This document shows, piece after piece, positions 36,561 to 49,628 of a stretch of DNA of 64,000 nucleotides (within the stretch, counting starts at the first letter, position 1; every line of letters begins with the position of its first letter). Source of the stretch: Druceiella hillmani (taxonomy: Eukaryota; Arthropoda; Insecta; Lepidoptera; Hepialidae); assembly GCA_039881145.1 (NCBI GenBank), contig JAYKKI010000060.1, positions 7,147,001 through 7,211,000 of the forward strand, read 5' to 3'. The position numbers were made by a program, and so were the translations under genes. The notes beneath the pieces were generated by a model. The model saw only the letters and a program-made list of their open reading frames with translations. It was not told the origin of the DNA and ran no database searches.

Positions 36561-36944
36561 TAATATACCTATACATTAACATATACTCGTAAACAACTCA
36601 AATGCTTATACTGTAGCAAAAGTGTCGGACAAAACGTTATACTTTTTCGAGTTAGCTCTGTAAGTGTGTAACGTGCGATAAGGAACTTCTCTCCAAAAAT
36701 ATTTATCTGAGGAATGTAAGTTCGGTACACAATTTTTGAACTTCCGGCCATTTAGGATCACATATCAATCAAAAATACTAATTTTTTGGATTCCAGAACA
36801 GTTTTTTTTATTTTTCGTGAAAAAAAAATTCAGACGCTTTCAACAATTTTCGCAACACATATGTTTAAATCACCAGAAAACTGGACCACCGATTCTGGAT
36901 GAAGTTTATTTTAGAAATATACAATAAGTTTATGCCCGCTACAT

Positions 36945-37985
36945 GTATTTACCAGGTAATATATTTACACGGCTAAACGTAATATTAATAATTTCAAATA
37001 GTTTAATAGAAATACTACGTACTTTAAATAACTTTACAATAAATTAAATGATAAATTTATAATATATTTACCAGGTAATATATTTACTCGGCTAAACATA
37101 ATATTAAAAATTGCAAATACTTTAATAAAAATGCTACGCACTTTAAATAACTTTACAATAAATTAAACGATACATTTACAATATATTTTACCAGGTAATA
37201 TATTTACACGGCTAAACATAATATAAATAATTGCAAATAGTGTAATAAAAATGCTCCGTACTTTAAATAACTTTATAATAAATTAAACGATAAATTTACG
37301 ATATATTTACCAGGTAATATATTTACACGGCTAAACATAATATTAATAATTGCAAATGGTTTAATAAAAATGCTACGTACTTTAAATTATTTTACAATAA
37401 TTTAAACGATAAATTTACAATATATTTACCAGGTAATATATTTACACGGCTAAACATAATATTAATAATTGCAAATAGTTTAATAAAAATGCTACGTACT
37501 TTAAATAATTTTACAATAATTTAAACGATAAATATACAATATATTTACCAGGTAATATATTTACACGGCTAAACATAATATTAATAATTGCAAATAGTTT
37601 AATAAAAATGCTCCGTACTTTAAATAACTTTACAATAAATTAAACGATAAATTTACAATATATTTACCAGGTAATATATTTACACGGCTAAACATAATAT
37701 TAATAATTGCAAATAGTTTAATAAAAATGCTACGTACTTTAAATAATTTTACAACAATTTAAAGGATAAATTTACAATATATTTACCAGGTAATATATTT
37801 ACGCGGCTAAACATAATATTAATAATTGCAAATAGTTTAATAAAAATACTACGTACTTTAAATAACTTTACAATAAATTAAAATATAAATTTACAATATA
37901 TTTACCAGGTAATATATTTACGCGGCTAAACATAATATTAATAATTGCAAATAGTTTAATAAAAATGCAACGTACTTTAAATATT
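36945..37985. repeat. Satellite, 119-120 bp monomer, 9 copies
   Basis: 'accaggtaatatatttacac' 'ggctaaacataatatta' recurs every 119-122 bp from 36951 to 37907. Copies 4-9 are close to identical. The module resembles part of the 220-bp satellite at 41.7 kb. Confidence 0.97.
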
Positions 37986-39245
37986 TAAATTGGTAAAAAC
38001 GAAAGAATTTTGTCAAACTTATAAAAATAATAACTATACCTCACTTATTTAGGCAATCAAAATTTTTAAAAATAATTTTATTTTTTGCATTTTTAACTCT
38101 ACATAATGTATTTTTTTACGTTTTAAACATATTATATTAAATATAGAAGAATTATCTTTAACCGTACGCAGACAAAAAATAATGTAATTGGAATTTCGCC
38201 GATCGTAAATCTGCGGGACCCTGCAAAAACTACATTATTCGATGCGAGAGTAAACAAGAAAAGAGTAATGTTACTCGAGCCAATATGCCATAGAGTTGGG
38301 GTAGCAAATCGAAGGCAACCCTAACAGTGAAAGATAAAATGTTCACTTGGCCATACGTTTATTTGGGGGCTCACCGAGTTCGGGAAAAGGTTTATACGCG
38401 TTAATATTCGCCGGATAAAGTCATGTTCACGTTTGATTCACGTGGATTACGATTTTTATTTACTGTTCTATCTATTTGATTAACTACATCTTGCCTAATA
38501 ATTTACATCTAGAATTCGGAATATCATAAATAATTTTGCAACACAAACATATCAAATCGAAGAATCGTAAAATTAAACTTTTTGTTGTCAATGATTAATT
38601 TATAATTAAATTAAGTATTCATATATTAGGATTTACCTACCAAAAAATGTTGTGTTTTGTAAAATATCGTAAAAATACAACTTAATTATAAACCAGTTTT
38701 AAAGGAATTATGGAAATGTATTAAAAATTTGCGAGTTTTTTTATAATTTGTTTCACATGGCAAAAAATGGACACAAAAGTTAACACTTTTTAAGTTTTAT
38801 GCTGGACAGACTTGTATTCTAACGTTCCCACTTAAAGGTACTTAATCTACGGTAACCTTAATAAAAATTTATATAACCAGTATAAATTGAAATTTATTAA
38901 AGCAATAACGATACACAAAATAATAGTGGTAAAGTTAAATCAAGAATATAAACAGGTTAAAAATAACCAGAACAACAATTGAATAAAATAAATAATAATT
39001 AGCAAAGAAAATATAAGTATTAGATATTAAGGTTACTTAATTAATTGTTATTAACACATTAGCCCTCAAGTAATTTTGGATAAAGGGGCTTTTGTATAGG
39101 GGTGACAAACTAGCGAATATATCAACAGTTTGTCGCAATTATTACAAAGTCAAACGGTGGTGCGCGGATACCAGTATCGATTGGTAGACCTGCAAGAAGA
39201 TAAAACAGCGCAGAGCTTCGGGTTGATCTCCCGCACAAAACTACA
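37986..39245. other. No gene; moderately GC-rich patch at 38200-38460
   Basis: The patch ('gatcgtaaatctgcgggacc', 'gggggctcaccgagttcggg') lacks repeats and long frames and could be a conserved non-coding element. A second small patch at 39130-39240 contains 'acggtggtgcgcggatacca'. The rest is AT-rich. Confidence 0.35.
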
Positions 39246-39249
39246 ATAT

Positions 39250-39420
39250 CTGATCAATGGTATCGATCATGATAAATATTGTTTAGCACTGTTTCTCCCA
39301 GTTCAATACACTTGCTATAACGTGATGTCTCACAATATCTGAGCAATCGTATCGATCTTGATAAATGTTGTATAGCACTGTTTCTCCCAGTTTAATACAC
39401 TTGCTATAACGTAATGTATT
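39250..39420. repeat. Direct duplication, about 95 bp, 2 copies
   Basis: 'caatatctgatcaatggtat' 'cgatcatgataaa' and 'agcactgtttctcccagtt' occur at about 39244 and 39332. Confidence 0.9.
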
Positions 39421-39510
39421 TAAACAATAAAATTGGTTTAGCGTAGTCACTTTTCGACATGTTGAAGCGATATTGCAATGTTCTCACATATCGCCTTTGT
39501 ACTCGTTCAA

Positions 39511-39553
39511 ACATGTCAAAATATACTGTGCTATACAGTATATTTTGACATGT
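39511..39553. repeat. Perfect hairpin, 19-bp arms, 5-nt loop
   Basis: 'acatgtcaaaatatactgt' (39511-39529) is perfectly inverted at 39535-39553, separated by 'gctat'. Two overlapping frames on opposite strands run through it. Confidence 0.95.
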
Positions 39554-39642
39554 CCCAGGAAAAGAAGAAGGATTCCAGGTACCAGCATACTCTATTTGAT
39601 ATGGAATAAGATATGTAAAGGATGCGTCTTCATCTTCCGTGA

Positions 39643-39671
39643 AACTGCCAAACTGTGGCAATTTGGCAGTT
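39643..39671. repeat. Hairpin, 10-bp arms
   Basis: 'aactgccaaa' and 'tttggcagtt' are perfectly inverted around a 9-nt loop. Confidence 0.85.
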
Positions 39672-40040
39672 CTCAACACAAAAACAATGTATAGTGCTCA
39701 TCGTAATCCGCTTTACGTGAGTATTGAAGTGGAATTTGGAATCAAAAATCACCTCAGAATCGCGTATATCACAAACGTTTGTCAGTTCTCAACACAAAAG
39801 TCACCTCAGAATCGCGTATATCACGAACGAATCAAAAGTCACCTCAGAATCGCGTATATCACGAACGTTTGTCACGAACGTTTGAACGAATCAAAAGTCA
39901 CCTCAGAATCGCGTATATCACGAACGTTTGTCAGTTCTCAACACAAAAACAATGTATAATGCTCATCGTAATCCGCTTTACGTGAGTATTGAAGTAGAAT
40001 TTGGAATCAAAAGTCACCTCAGGATCGCATATGTCACCAA
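39668..40040. repeat. Nested direct repeats
   Basis: An outer unit beginning 'cagttctcaacacaaaaaca' 'atgtata' occurs at 39668 and 39931. An inner unit with 'tcacctcagaatcgcgtata' 'tcac' occurs four to five times between and in them. The frames at 39639-39959 and 39779-39985 are repeat artefacts. Confidence 0.92.
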
Positions 40041-41539
40041 CGGATGCTAATGAAACACCATCAATATTATAGAAATGAGAAAGGACCATTTCATTTTTAG
40101 AGAAAATATTGATTTAAACTTCTTGCAACTTAAGTAAATTTCGTGTGCACTACAGTAAGCATCGAACCTAGCAAGATCTTTCTGTGATTGAATGCGTTTA
40201 CAATAGTCTTTTTTTCTTCAAAAATCCTGATCGTTAGCGTATAACAGAAATTGGAAGTGTCTGAAGCAGCTACTGGTGTAACTTATATAAAAAATATGAT
40301 TAAGTAATTCTAAATTTAATGGTGTGAATAGGGTAGGTATATATATATATATGTATATCTGTCTTCTTCGCTCTCGTAGAATTCAACGAGCGTATTTAAA
40401 AAATGACGTCATCATTCAGTATTACCAATCTTATCTAAATGTTAAGTTTAAACGTTATAACTCGATAAATTTGTAAGATTTCTCAAATATTTTTTTACAA
40501 CTTGAAATTCTGATTTATAAAATATAAAAAAAATATTAGGAAAACACCTTATTATATTATGGCATAAATTTTATAAACTCAGTATTTTAATGAAATATGA
40601 AATTTATTTATTAGTAACATAAAAAATTAATATTATTTTAAAATATATAAACTATATTCAAAAATATGATGCAGATCACCGTTGTCATTCCATACGTTTA
40701 TATGTAAAATGATAACTCAACATTTTGTTATATACAATAATATTTTAAAACCTTGTTAACACGTTATTAATTAAATAACAAATAACGTTAGCACAATTAA
40801 ATGAAACTACGTGGTGTAGTATTATTTCTAGCCGATTCGGACTCGGTCGATTCCAAAAAAATTTTCTTACGGTTCTTGTTATTTTGAAGCAACAATATAT
40901 ATCTTCCGCTGCAAAAAATAAAAAAAAGCATTAACATAGCTATTTTCAAATAGCTCATTCAGTTAACTTTCAAAAATCATACCCAAGAAATCATTTTCCT
41001 TAGTTTCCAGGCTAATCGAAGTTTTTTAAGTTTACGCCTTAAGAATCGATTTTCATATATAGCGCCCGGTATAAAGTTGTATGAGGAGTAAAATCAGAAG
41101 TTGGGAGCGTTAAAAAAGTGTTACCGTTAGGTGGCCTTTCAACGCAACATTTCTGCGCATCTTTAGAATGTGATACACATAGTTTATTATCGTTTGCTTA
41201 TATCAAGATGTAATCATTAAATGTCATTATGTGTGAATATTTGATGTTATCAGTCCTACAAAATTAGCCTCAATACAAAGCATCTTTTAATTTTAACTTC
41301 TTAGTGTGACGTTATTAAATATTTTCCTGTATAAATTCGATTTTGTTAATTAGTGTTTTACTTGAAAAAAATTATATTCTCATCATTTTCTTATTGAAGA
41401 ATTTTCCATTTACATTTAATGATATCAATATTTATATTTATATACAGCGTTACCTATTTTATACATTCCAGGACAATCGTACTTAAGGAGTAAACTCCAG
41501 TCGGGCGTCACCTCAGAGCTGAAGCGCACATATTTTTCC
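40041..41539. other. No gene; one hammerhead-type element end at 40792
   Basis: Mostly AT-rich. Small GC-richer patches at 41050-41160 have no identifiable feature. Confidence 0.4.
40792..40830 (+). mobile_element. Palindromic hammerhead-type element, 5' end fragment (copy D)
   Basis: 'cacaattaaatgaaactacg' 'tggtgtagtattatttcta' matches the left terminus, then similarity stops abruptly at unrelated sequence. Confidence 0.75.
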
Positions 41540-41690
41540 CTTTTTAAAATTACGTGCCAAAAAAGGGAAAAAAACCGAATTTTTATAAGATTACTCAGAC
41601 GACAGTCTGTCTGTCAGTCCACAACATAGTTACTTTAAACATGGCACAGTGATAAAGTATATTAAGAGACATATATTCTAATAACGTTCA
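41540..41690 (+). repeat. Dispersed repeat fragment (7689 family)
   Basis: 'ccgaatttttataagattac' followed by 'acagtctgtctgtcagtcc' and 'ataaagtatattaagaga' match the family head. Confidence 0.5.
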
Positions 41691-42835
41691 ATTCAATATC
41701 GCATACATCTCAATATTAACCTCCAAATGTCCATAGTTATGTACTTTCCCTACGGCGAAAGTCGAAATTATGAAAAAAGTGATACTTTCAGTAAACCGGA
41801 GTTTATCTAAAATTTTCCGGATAATATAGGGATAATTCTATATTTCATATCCTGAGATATTCACGACGCGTTTACTCCTGTAAAACATGTACTAGACAAT
41901 ATATGTACATGGCGAAAAATAATGTTAATATTTACAAAGGAAGTTATGTATTTTCCCCGCTATATTCGATGCGACAAAAGTTGAAATTATGAAAAACAGT
42001 AACACTTCCAGTAAACCGGAGTTTACCTAAAATTTTCCGGAAAATACAGGGATGATTCTATATTTCATATCCTGAGATATTCACGACGCGTTTACGCCTG
42101 TAGAACATATGCTAGGCAATATATTTACACGGCGAAAAATAATATTAATATTTATAACGGACGTTATGTAATTTCCCTGCTATATTCGATGCGGCGAAAG
42201 TCGAAATTATGAAAAACAGTAACACTTCCAGTAAACCGGAATTTACCTAAAATTTGCCGGATAATATAGGGATAATTCTATATTTCATATCCTGAGATAT
42301 TCACGACACGTTTACGCCTGTAGAACATGTACTAGACAATATATTTACAAGGCGAAAAATAATATTAATATTTATAAAGGAAGTTATGTATTTTCCCTGC
42401 TATATTCGATGCGGCGAAAGTCGAAATTATGAAAAACAATAATACTTGCATTAAACCGGAGTTTACGTAAAATTTTCCGGAAAACATAGGGATGATTCTA
42501 TATTTCATATCCTGAGATATTCACGACGCGTTTACGCCTGTAAAACATGTACTAGGCAATATATTGACACGGCGAAAAATAATGTTAATATTTAAAAGGA
42601 AGTTATGTATTTTTCCTGCCATAATCGATGCGGGGAAAGTCAAAATTATGAAAAACAGTAACACTTCCAGTAAACCGGAATTTACCTAAAATTTTCCGGA
42701 TAATATAGGGATGATTCCATATTTCATATCCCGAGATATTCACGACGCGTTTACGCATGTAAAACATGTACTAGGCAACATATTTACAAGGCAAAAAATA
42801 TTATTAATATTTATAAAGGATTTATTAAAAATATC
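41691..42835. repeat. Satellite, about 220-bp monomer, 5 copies
   Basis: 'gaaattatgaaaaacagtaa' recurs at about 41764, 41983, 42203, 42423 and 42642. Shared blocks are 'taaaccggagtttacctaaa', 'catatcctgagatattcacg' and 'acgcgtttacgcctgt'. Each monomer also contains 'aggcaatatatttacacggc' '(g)aaaaataatattaat'. Confidence 0.97.
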
Positions 42836-44089
42836 ATTTACTATTAGATTTTTATACATATATATACTTAAATACGCTCTTAATGATAGTTATACGTATA
42901 TTTAACTAATTTCATAACATGTCCCATAACCATATTTTACTTATAATTTAAACAATCATTTTATTACATACGCTTTACTTATCACTAACATTATGTTATT
43001 GGGAATTTATTTTTTAAAGACTTTATTGGTTATGCCCATTCTTTAGAATATACTCTTAAGCAAGTCTTATCGGTTTCTTAAAATTATAACTATACACTTT
43101 TTGAAAAGAATTTATTGAACTAAATAAAAACACATTTCTAAAGCAACAAAACAAATACAAAATTATCAAAACATATTTCCATGATTCATTAGCGACTTTT
43201 CTTTTCTTTTATTAAATTCGCCCTTATAATTTAATCTAAATTGTAGTAAATAAAAAACTTTATTATTTATATTTATTAAAGAGACATAAATTACAAATAA
43301 CCAACAGTAATATAGAAGGAAGTGATTCGTAGAAGGAGTAACTTCAGAATCAATCCACGCAAATGTCACACATTGGAATCTTCAAAAACAGTAATTGAGC
43401 ACTATACTTCTTTCTGCTATTAAATTCTACCAAGAAGTTAGGTCTACACAATTTGAGGTTAGTTGTAATAGATGAAAATATGATTTTTGACTTTCCTTTT
43501 ATTAATATACAATTTAGAAATAACCGATACCATTAATGGGCATGCCCTTTTAAATCAGAATATTTCAGAGTCGCCATAAAAAGGAAAATCAGTACACTTT
43601 GTGTATACGAAAAATAAACAAAATAGTCCCTGTAAATAAGCAAAAATTGCCTTTTTTAATCGACTTAAAATAAGAAGGAGGTTATGAAGTCGATGGTTTT
43701 TTTTGTTTGTTACTTTATATCTCCAGTATTTATCGACCAATTTGATTGATTCTTTTTTTTGTTTGAAGATTTGTACCTACTATATGGTATCATATAAATT
43801 AGGTTAGAATTTGACCATGGGATTTGAAAGCAGGCCATATAATTGCTAAACAATGAAGGGAACATGTGCCGTGATCGAGTTTGGATGATATATATACATA
43901 ATAATAATCTAATAATAAAGTCGCTAAAGTTTTGACACGACTACGAGCGATGTGAATCTGTGTCTTGGTATAATTAGGGCACAATTATAAAACCGGAAGT
44001 TGCTAACAGGAACTCGTAACTGATTACAAGTAAACTCATTGAGTTTAGACTCATTTCACTTACCTTGACAGAAGCAAGAAAATGACAAA
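42836..44089. other. No gene; dispersed-repeat fragment at 43640-43790
   Basis: 'cgacttaaaataagaaggag' followed by 'gttatgaagtcgatgg', a T run and 'tatctccagtatttatcgac' resembles a common lepidopteran interspersed sequence. The frames at 43166-43369, 43555-43740 and 43799-43984 on the minus strand have no known domain. Confidence 0.4.
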
Positions 44090-44330
44090 TGAATACATAG
44101 GTAAGTACATACACGTACATACAAAGGCATGAAGCAACTAAGATATTAGTTAGAAGGTAGATAAATAAGAAAGTACAGGTATAAACAAATGCATGAAGTA
44201 AATAATTATTAATGGGTAGCTAGGTAAGTAAGTATATACAGGTACATACAAAGACATGCAACAACTAGAATATTAGTGATGTATAGATATATACAAGTAC
44301 GTGAAGTACCTAGGTTATTAGTGATAAGAT
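44090..44330. repeat. Degenerate 75-90 bp tandem repeat
   Basis: 'gtacatacaaaggcatgaag' 'caactaagatattag' recurs about four times with growing divergence. A 'gtaagta' motif is repeated within it. Confidence 0.8.
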
Positions 44331-44984
44331 ATGTACTGGTACTGCTAGAAATTTTTGAAGTCGGTGCCATGTAAATGTAGCACTTATCTACATGTGTGTG
44401 TATATGCATGTACTTGAGACAGGAGAGAAGCGTCGATTGGGCACCAACCCCAAAAATCTTTAACAATAGCAGTATTGTCTAAATTTATTTATATTCGGAA
44501 ACTGTTTTGTACCGCAAAAATTTCAATTGAGTATTCATATTTCTATTACTTTATATTTATTCTGTTATTATTTGATTTCTATTTTTTTGTGAAAAGTTTT
44601 GTTTTAATTTTCAATTTTTTTATGAGAATAAGAACACGAAAGCCCAGATTACTATCTACAAAAAGTATTGTAGTACTTTTGCCTGTAATAATTTATTGTA
44701 TGCATATATTTTGGATGGTTAAATGAGAACCAACATAGTTTTTATAGTTTCGGCGCCCAAATGAAATTAAACAACGTGACGAATTCAAAAACGTAAAATT
44801 GTTTTTTTGCATCAAGAAGTTAGTTAAACAAAATTTATATAAAAATCTTTTTCCATCCCTGTGTTATATGAAATAATAGCATAAGCATATATGATAACAT
44901 TAGAAAAAAAAGCCATTATATATTCCGTAATTTAAAAAAAAACCGTACCAGCGAATAAATAAATAAATTCATAAATTACCGTCT
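44331..44984. other. No gene seen
   Basis: The frame at 44475-44726 encodes a hydrophobic run typical of AT-rich DNA and is not recognised. Confidence 0.35.
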
Positions 44985-45830
44985 TTTTTAATTTGTAAAC
45001 TGCAGACCGTTTTTTTTAGTTGGTAAACTGCAGACCATATTTATACTCATCGGAACTTTATTGTGGTAAAACATGTGAAATTAAATAAAAATATTGCAGA
45101 AAACATTTTATCATACATATAACATGTTTACAAAATATCTATCCGTGTTAGGTGAAAACTCCGTAAGTGTTCCTTAGTTGGTAAACTGCAGATCATATCT
45201 ACACTCATTGGAACTTTTATTATGTGGTAAAAATATGTGAAATTAAATAAAAATATTGCAGAAAACATTTTAGCATACATTTCATTTAAAATGTTTTTAA
45301 AAGATTCCTTCCATGTTACGTGAAAACTCCGTAAGTATTCCATAGTTGGTAAACTGCAGATCATATCTACACAAATTGGAACTTTTGTTATGTGGTAAAA
45401 ATATTTGAAATTAAATAAAAATATTGCAGAAAATATTTTATCATACATTTAACATGTTTTTAAAAGATTCCTTCCATGTTACATGAAAACTCCGTAAGTA
45501 TTCCTTAGTAAATTGCAGATCATATCTACACTCATTGGAACTTTTATTATGTGGTAAAAATATGTGAAATTAAATAAAAATATTGCAGAAAACATTTTAT
45601 CATACATTTAACATGTTTTTAAAAGATTCCTTCCATGTTACGTGAAAACTCCGTAAGTATTCCTTAGATGGTAAACTGGAGATCATATCTACACTCATTG
45701 GAACTTTGATTATGTGGTAAAAATATATGAAATTAAATAAAAATATTGCAGAAAACATTTTATCATACATTTAACATGTTTACCAAATATCTCTTCCATG
45801 TTAAGTGAAAAAACCGTAAGTATTCCATTT
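44985..45830. repeat. Satellite, about 160-168 bp monomer, 5 copies
   Basis: 'ttggtaaactgcagatcata' recurs at about 45019, 45179, 45346, 45507 and 45669. Other shared blocks are 'aaataaaaatattgcagaaa' and 'gattccttccatgttac'. The 106-codon minus-strand frame at 45128-45448 is made of two monomers. Confidence 0.95.
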
Positions 45831-46149
45831 GATCACAATCTTATGTTGATTTCCGCTTCAGTGTCCCTTGCTCCCTCTGACCTCACCCCTATTCCGCGGG
45901 GACGCTGCTCGATTGGAGTCGAATCGCAATGACCCTTGACGGGACGGAAGCCAATTCTGACGATCGATCAACGTGTGTCCCGAGTTTGGGATTCATTTCC
46001 GGTTTCACGCATTTATAAAAATGAATTCCTCTCATTCTATTTAGACATTGTATTAGATGGATAGATTTTATAGAAAACAAAATAATTTTATGTAGTTGGC
46101 GTCTTAATGCATGATCAATCACGTTAAGCAAGTAAGTTTATACACAAAA
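45831..46149. other. GC-richer island at 45860-46010, no gene
   Basis: About 150 bp of raised GC ('attccgcggggacgctgctc') directly follows the satellite. The 80-codon minus-strand frame (45889-46131) is not recognised. Confidence 0.35.
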
Positions 46150-46841
46150 AATAAGTTTATACCCAAAAACAAAATGGCGCACTAAATTAAACGAATTCAA
46201 ATCAACACATGTCAACTTTACAAATAGAAAGATAACACAACAACCAGTATTTATTAATGGCACTCAATTACCATATGCAAACACCGCTAGATATCTTGGT
46301 ATGACTCTCGACGCCAAGCTTCGGTGGAAAGAACATATTAAGAAGAAATGCGATGAACTTAATATCAAGTTCACAAAAATGTATTGGTTGCTTGGTCGTA
46401 ATTATGAGCTTCCAACATACAACAAGCTTATGTTGTTTTTCTTTAAGTTCTACGCCCAATTTGGAGTTATGGAATACAGCTGCGGGGCTAGGCCAGTAAG
46501 TTTAATATCCAAGTTATACAAAGATTCCAAAACAAAGTGCTTAAGTGTGTATTTAACGCGCCTTGGTATGTCCGTAACTGTGAGAATTAACAAATCTACT
46601 ATTAGTAGATTTGCTAATTCTACACCAAAAGAGACTTCAAAACCACATTAATCCAGAAGTGTCCAATCTCTCAAATGTGCAAAATACTATTAGAAGACTC
46701 AAAAGTATAAAACCTTTTGAGCTTGTTAGACATTATAACACAAGTGATTCAAAGGAAAATCTTAGTCTAGACAGCACATAGTATATTAATTCAGGAACAA
46801 ATTAATCGTTAGTTATAATAAAAATTATAAATAAAAAAAAT
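46150..46841 (+). pseudogene. Jockey-type LINE reverse transcriptase, 3' end remnant
   Basis: The frame through 46163-46490 reads KWRTKLNEFKSTHVNFTN, VFINGTQLPYANTARYLGMT, LDAKLRWKEHIKKKCDELNI and KMYWLLGRN. These are hallmark blocks of the thumb region of Jockey-clade elements (the YLG(M/V)xLD.KL.W..HI..K box and the LLGRNSxL box). Frameshifts then give QRFQNKVLKCVFNAPWYVRN and later HQKRLQNHINPEVSNL and IRRLKSIKPFELV, the usual C-terminal order. It ends in an A-rich tail at 46817-46840. The 116-codon frame at 46301-46651 covers only part. The RT catalytic core is absent and frameshifts rule out function. Confidence 0.93.
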
Positions 46842-46887
46842 ACCCGAGAGCAACACTTGAGAGAGAGAAAAATTCTAATAAATTGTC

Positions 46888-46930
46888 TTATTCCGAATTT
46901 CACGCGAGTGAAGATGTAAGCACAGCTAGT
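46888..46930 (+). mobile_element. Helitron-like 3' terminus
   Basis: 'ttattccgaatttcacgcga' 'gtgaagatgtaagcacagctagt' resembles the decayed form of lepidopteran Helitron ends, which have a GC hairpin (gcgggcgaagccgcgggc) and finish in CTAG followed by T at the insertion site. Here the hairpin is eroded. A 5' TC end was not found. Confidence 0.45.
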
Positions 46931-47159
46931 ATAACTTAATTAAATAATCATACGACAAATTTGAGTTCTTTTTTCATATAATAATTTCAATGACCACACT
47001 CATATATTTCCGCCAACATTTAGAACGAAAGAAGGTATTTTTATTATCTTCTTTCCTTTTTATCTCCCCTGCAGGATCTGGTCCCTACTCACTCTTTGTC
47101 AATATCGAATTTAAATATAATTTTAAGCACGTAAATAAAAAAAAACAAGCAACCAACTA
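46931..47159. other. No gene seen
   Basis: The 76-codon frame at 46990-47220 is not recognised. Confidence 0.35.
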
Positions 47160-47660
47160 CGAGCTTTTTTCGCACATCAAAGAGTTCCGTATTTCATTTG
47201 AAGTGAAATTACTTTATTGATCATAAGTCATCATTAATATGGACCTCTTAGCGGATTAAATATTTAATACTACATAATATAATTAAAAAGGGGGACACAT
47301 ACGAATATTATTGTGAATATCTCAAAAACTGTGACATCTAGAATCAACTCTTCGTTTTTACACGTCCTCTGCGAAGGTTTCAAAACCCATTTTTTTCATA
47401 ACTTTATATTCAGTACTTTCAGATAGAAGGGTGAGGACATTTTTATTTGTAAATTTAAAGGTAAATTTTAAGACGTATTTTGGCCCTTTCAAGCGAAACC
47501 ACAATATATTTATATAGAAAATTAATTTTTTTCTAATTATTAATTTAGGTTCTCTAAAATTTTCATTTAAATATTTTTGGGTGTTGCTATTGAAATCAAA
47601 GCGGGTTTATACACTTTACTTCTGTACTAAATTTCAAATTTCTACGTTAAGTGATCTCTG
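47160..47660 (-). repeat. Dispersed repeat (7689 family), minus orientation
   Basis: Reverse-strand order: 'gaagtgaaattactt' with 'tcataagtcatcattaatat' 'ggacctc' (the 3' part), then 'cctctgcgaaggtttc', then 'aaatttcaaatttctacgtt' and 'gatctctgaaaaaaaa' (the 5' part). Confidence 0.6.
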
Positions 47661-49009
47661 AAAAAAAAATTATTAGGACAGAAATTATTAGGACGAAAAT
47701 GTCAACAAAAATGGTGTATTGTGAAGTATGACGTGACGCTTTCTAATTGGTGTTCACTGTCACGTGACTGAATTTGTAATTTTGCCTAATTTATTTCCTA
47801 ATAATAAAAATCATCTTTATTTTTCATAATAAATCGTTTTATTGTTTGGTATCTCTATATTATGATTAATGATTAGAAACTACAAGTAATCTGATTTATT
47901 CTTAACAGATACGAACATATTCAAAGATTGTAGTTCAAATGTACCTACCTGTATGATTTTCTATTTAGTAACATAGGTACGTATTTCCTATTTAATGATA
48001 TAATTACTAGCACCATTTGTTTAAATTACAATTTATGTAACAAACCTGCTTAAATTACTATTTATGTAACAATTTTTTTAAAATTATTATTTATGTTACA
48101 AACCTGTTTAAATTACTATTTATATAGAAAATTTTTCTAAATTAATATTCTCGCTAATTCCAATAATCTAATTAATTGACTCGCATTCGTTCCATATTTT
48201 TTTACTCGCGATTCCATAAATTATTTAACCATTCACGTGTTGACATGCATAAGTTTTACCATCACTACAAACGTTAAGGCGCTGACAACACCAAATTGGC
48301 TTATTTAATTTTTTTTAGCAAAATGTACTAATTTATGGGCACGAAGAAAATGTATGTTATATTTGGCAATATTTCTAAAGTCTTGTTTGTTTCCAATATA
48401 CAACTGAAATATCTTTTATATCCGAAAAAAATCCAAAAATATCTCGTAACATAAATTTTCAACCAAATTAACTCCGTTATTTATAACACTTTATGAATAG
48501 AATTAAAAAAACTAACTGTTCACGTCCAATTTAAAATCTTGGTTGTTTTATTTATTTTCAATAAGGTAAACATAATTGTAATAAAAAAAATTAAACACAT
48601 TATTTCTCTCGATTACAAAGACGTGTTTTGGCGATGTCTATTGATTCTCTTTTACTCGCATGGAAACCGATAGTGTGCGCTGAGGCGCGGTGCCAGTTGG
48701 ACCTGTTTTTGTTGTTTTGCCACCCGCTCAAAAAGCAATAAAAATAAAAAGTGATATAATTAAATTAACTTAAATTTAAGGTTTGGATCTTCGTTTTAAT
48801 GTCGTAAGTAAAACTGAACTATCGCCAATTATATTTTGACATTTTTTTGATAGGACATAGAAGAATATGGATTATATATTGAATTCAATATATATTTTGT
48901 AATACGTCGTGTATTTCAGAATATATATTGTAGCTCGCGATTATTTATTATCAAAAAATCGATTTGAAAATTGTCATACATTTGTTTGCGCTGGAATAAT
49001 TTTTAATCT
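47661..49009. other. No gene; 42-bp repeat at 48020-48145
   Basis: 'aaattactatttatgtaaca' with variants recurs three to four times at 48022-48145. The rest is AT-rich. Confidence 0.5.
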
Positions 49010-49600
49010 TTTTTCTTTCACGTAATTTACTTTCTTCAATCCATTTTGCTGACTCACTTTTGGATATTTTGGGTTTGTCTTTTTTTATATTAATTCGGGT
49101 TTGTATTTATAAACTTTCTTCACGTGATATATTTTGCTTTTTAAATTTTTGGACGTTTCGAGTTTGTTTTTTTTGTATAAATTCGTGTTTGTATTTATAA
49201 TTTTTTTTCATTATCCTTTTAACTCACTCGGCTTTAGGTGTTTTTGGTTAATTTTTTTTAATTAACCATTTGTGTTTTTATTTATAAACTTTTTATTCGA
49301 GCCTTTTTGCTTATTCAATTTTTAAACCCTTTAGTTGTTTTTTTTGTATGTCAATTCTTGTTTGCATTTATATTTCTTTGTATAATACTTTCTGCTTACT
49401 AAATTTTGGATGTTTTAGGTTTTTTTTAATTACCAATTCATGTTTTGGATTTTCTTTTTTTCTAATTATCAATTCGTATTTATATTTATATTTTTTTTAC
49501 GTAATCCATTTTGCTTACTTTAATTTTGGATGTTTTGGATTTGTCTTTTTTTTAATTAATCGTTCGGATCTGTGGCTATAAACTTTTTGACACTTTCTGC
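49010..49600. repeat. T-rich degenerate repeat, about 100-bp period
   Basis: 'cattttgctta', 'ttttggatgttttggatttg' and 'ttgtatttataaact' recur about six times with heavy divergence. Confidence 0.75.
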
Positions 49601-49628
49601 TTTTTCAATATTTCTATATTATAGTATT

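Noticed and set aside
36945..37985. Regular array considered as a CRISPR-like array
   Set aside because: Whole 119-bp monomers are conserved with no variable spacers, and the DNA is eukaryotic; it is a satellite.
39511..39553. Hairpin considered as a microRNA precursor
   Set aside because: The loop is 5 nt and the stem 19 bp with perfect pairing, too short for a typical insect precursor.
46301..46651. 116-codon frame considered as an intact gene
   Set aside because: The first half is Jockey reverse transcriptase; the second half is out of frame with the family's C-terminus, so it is a broken element.
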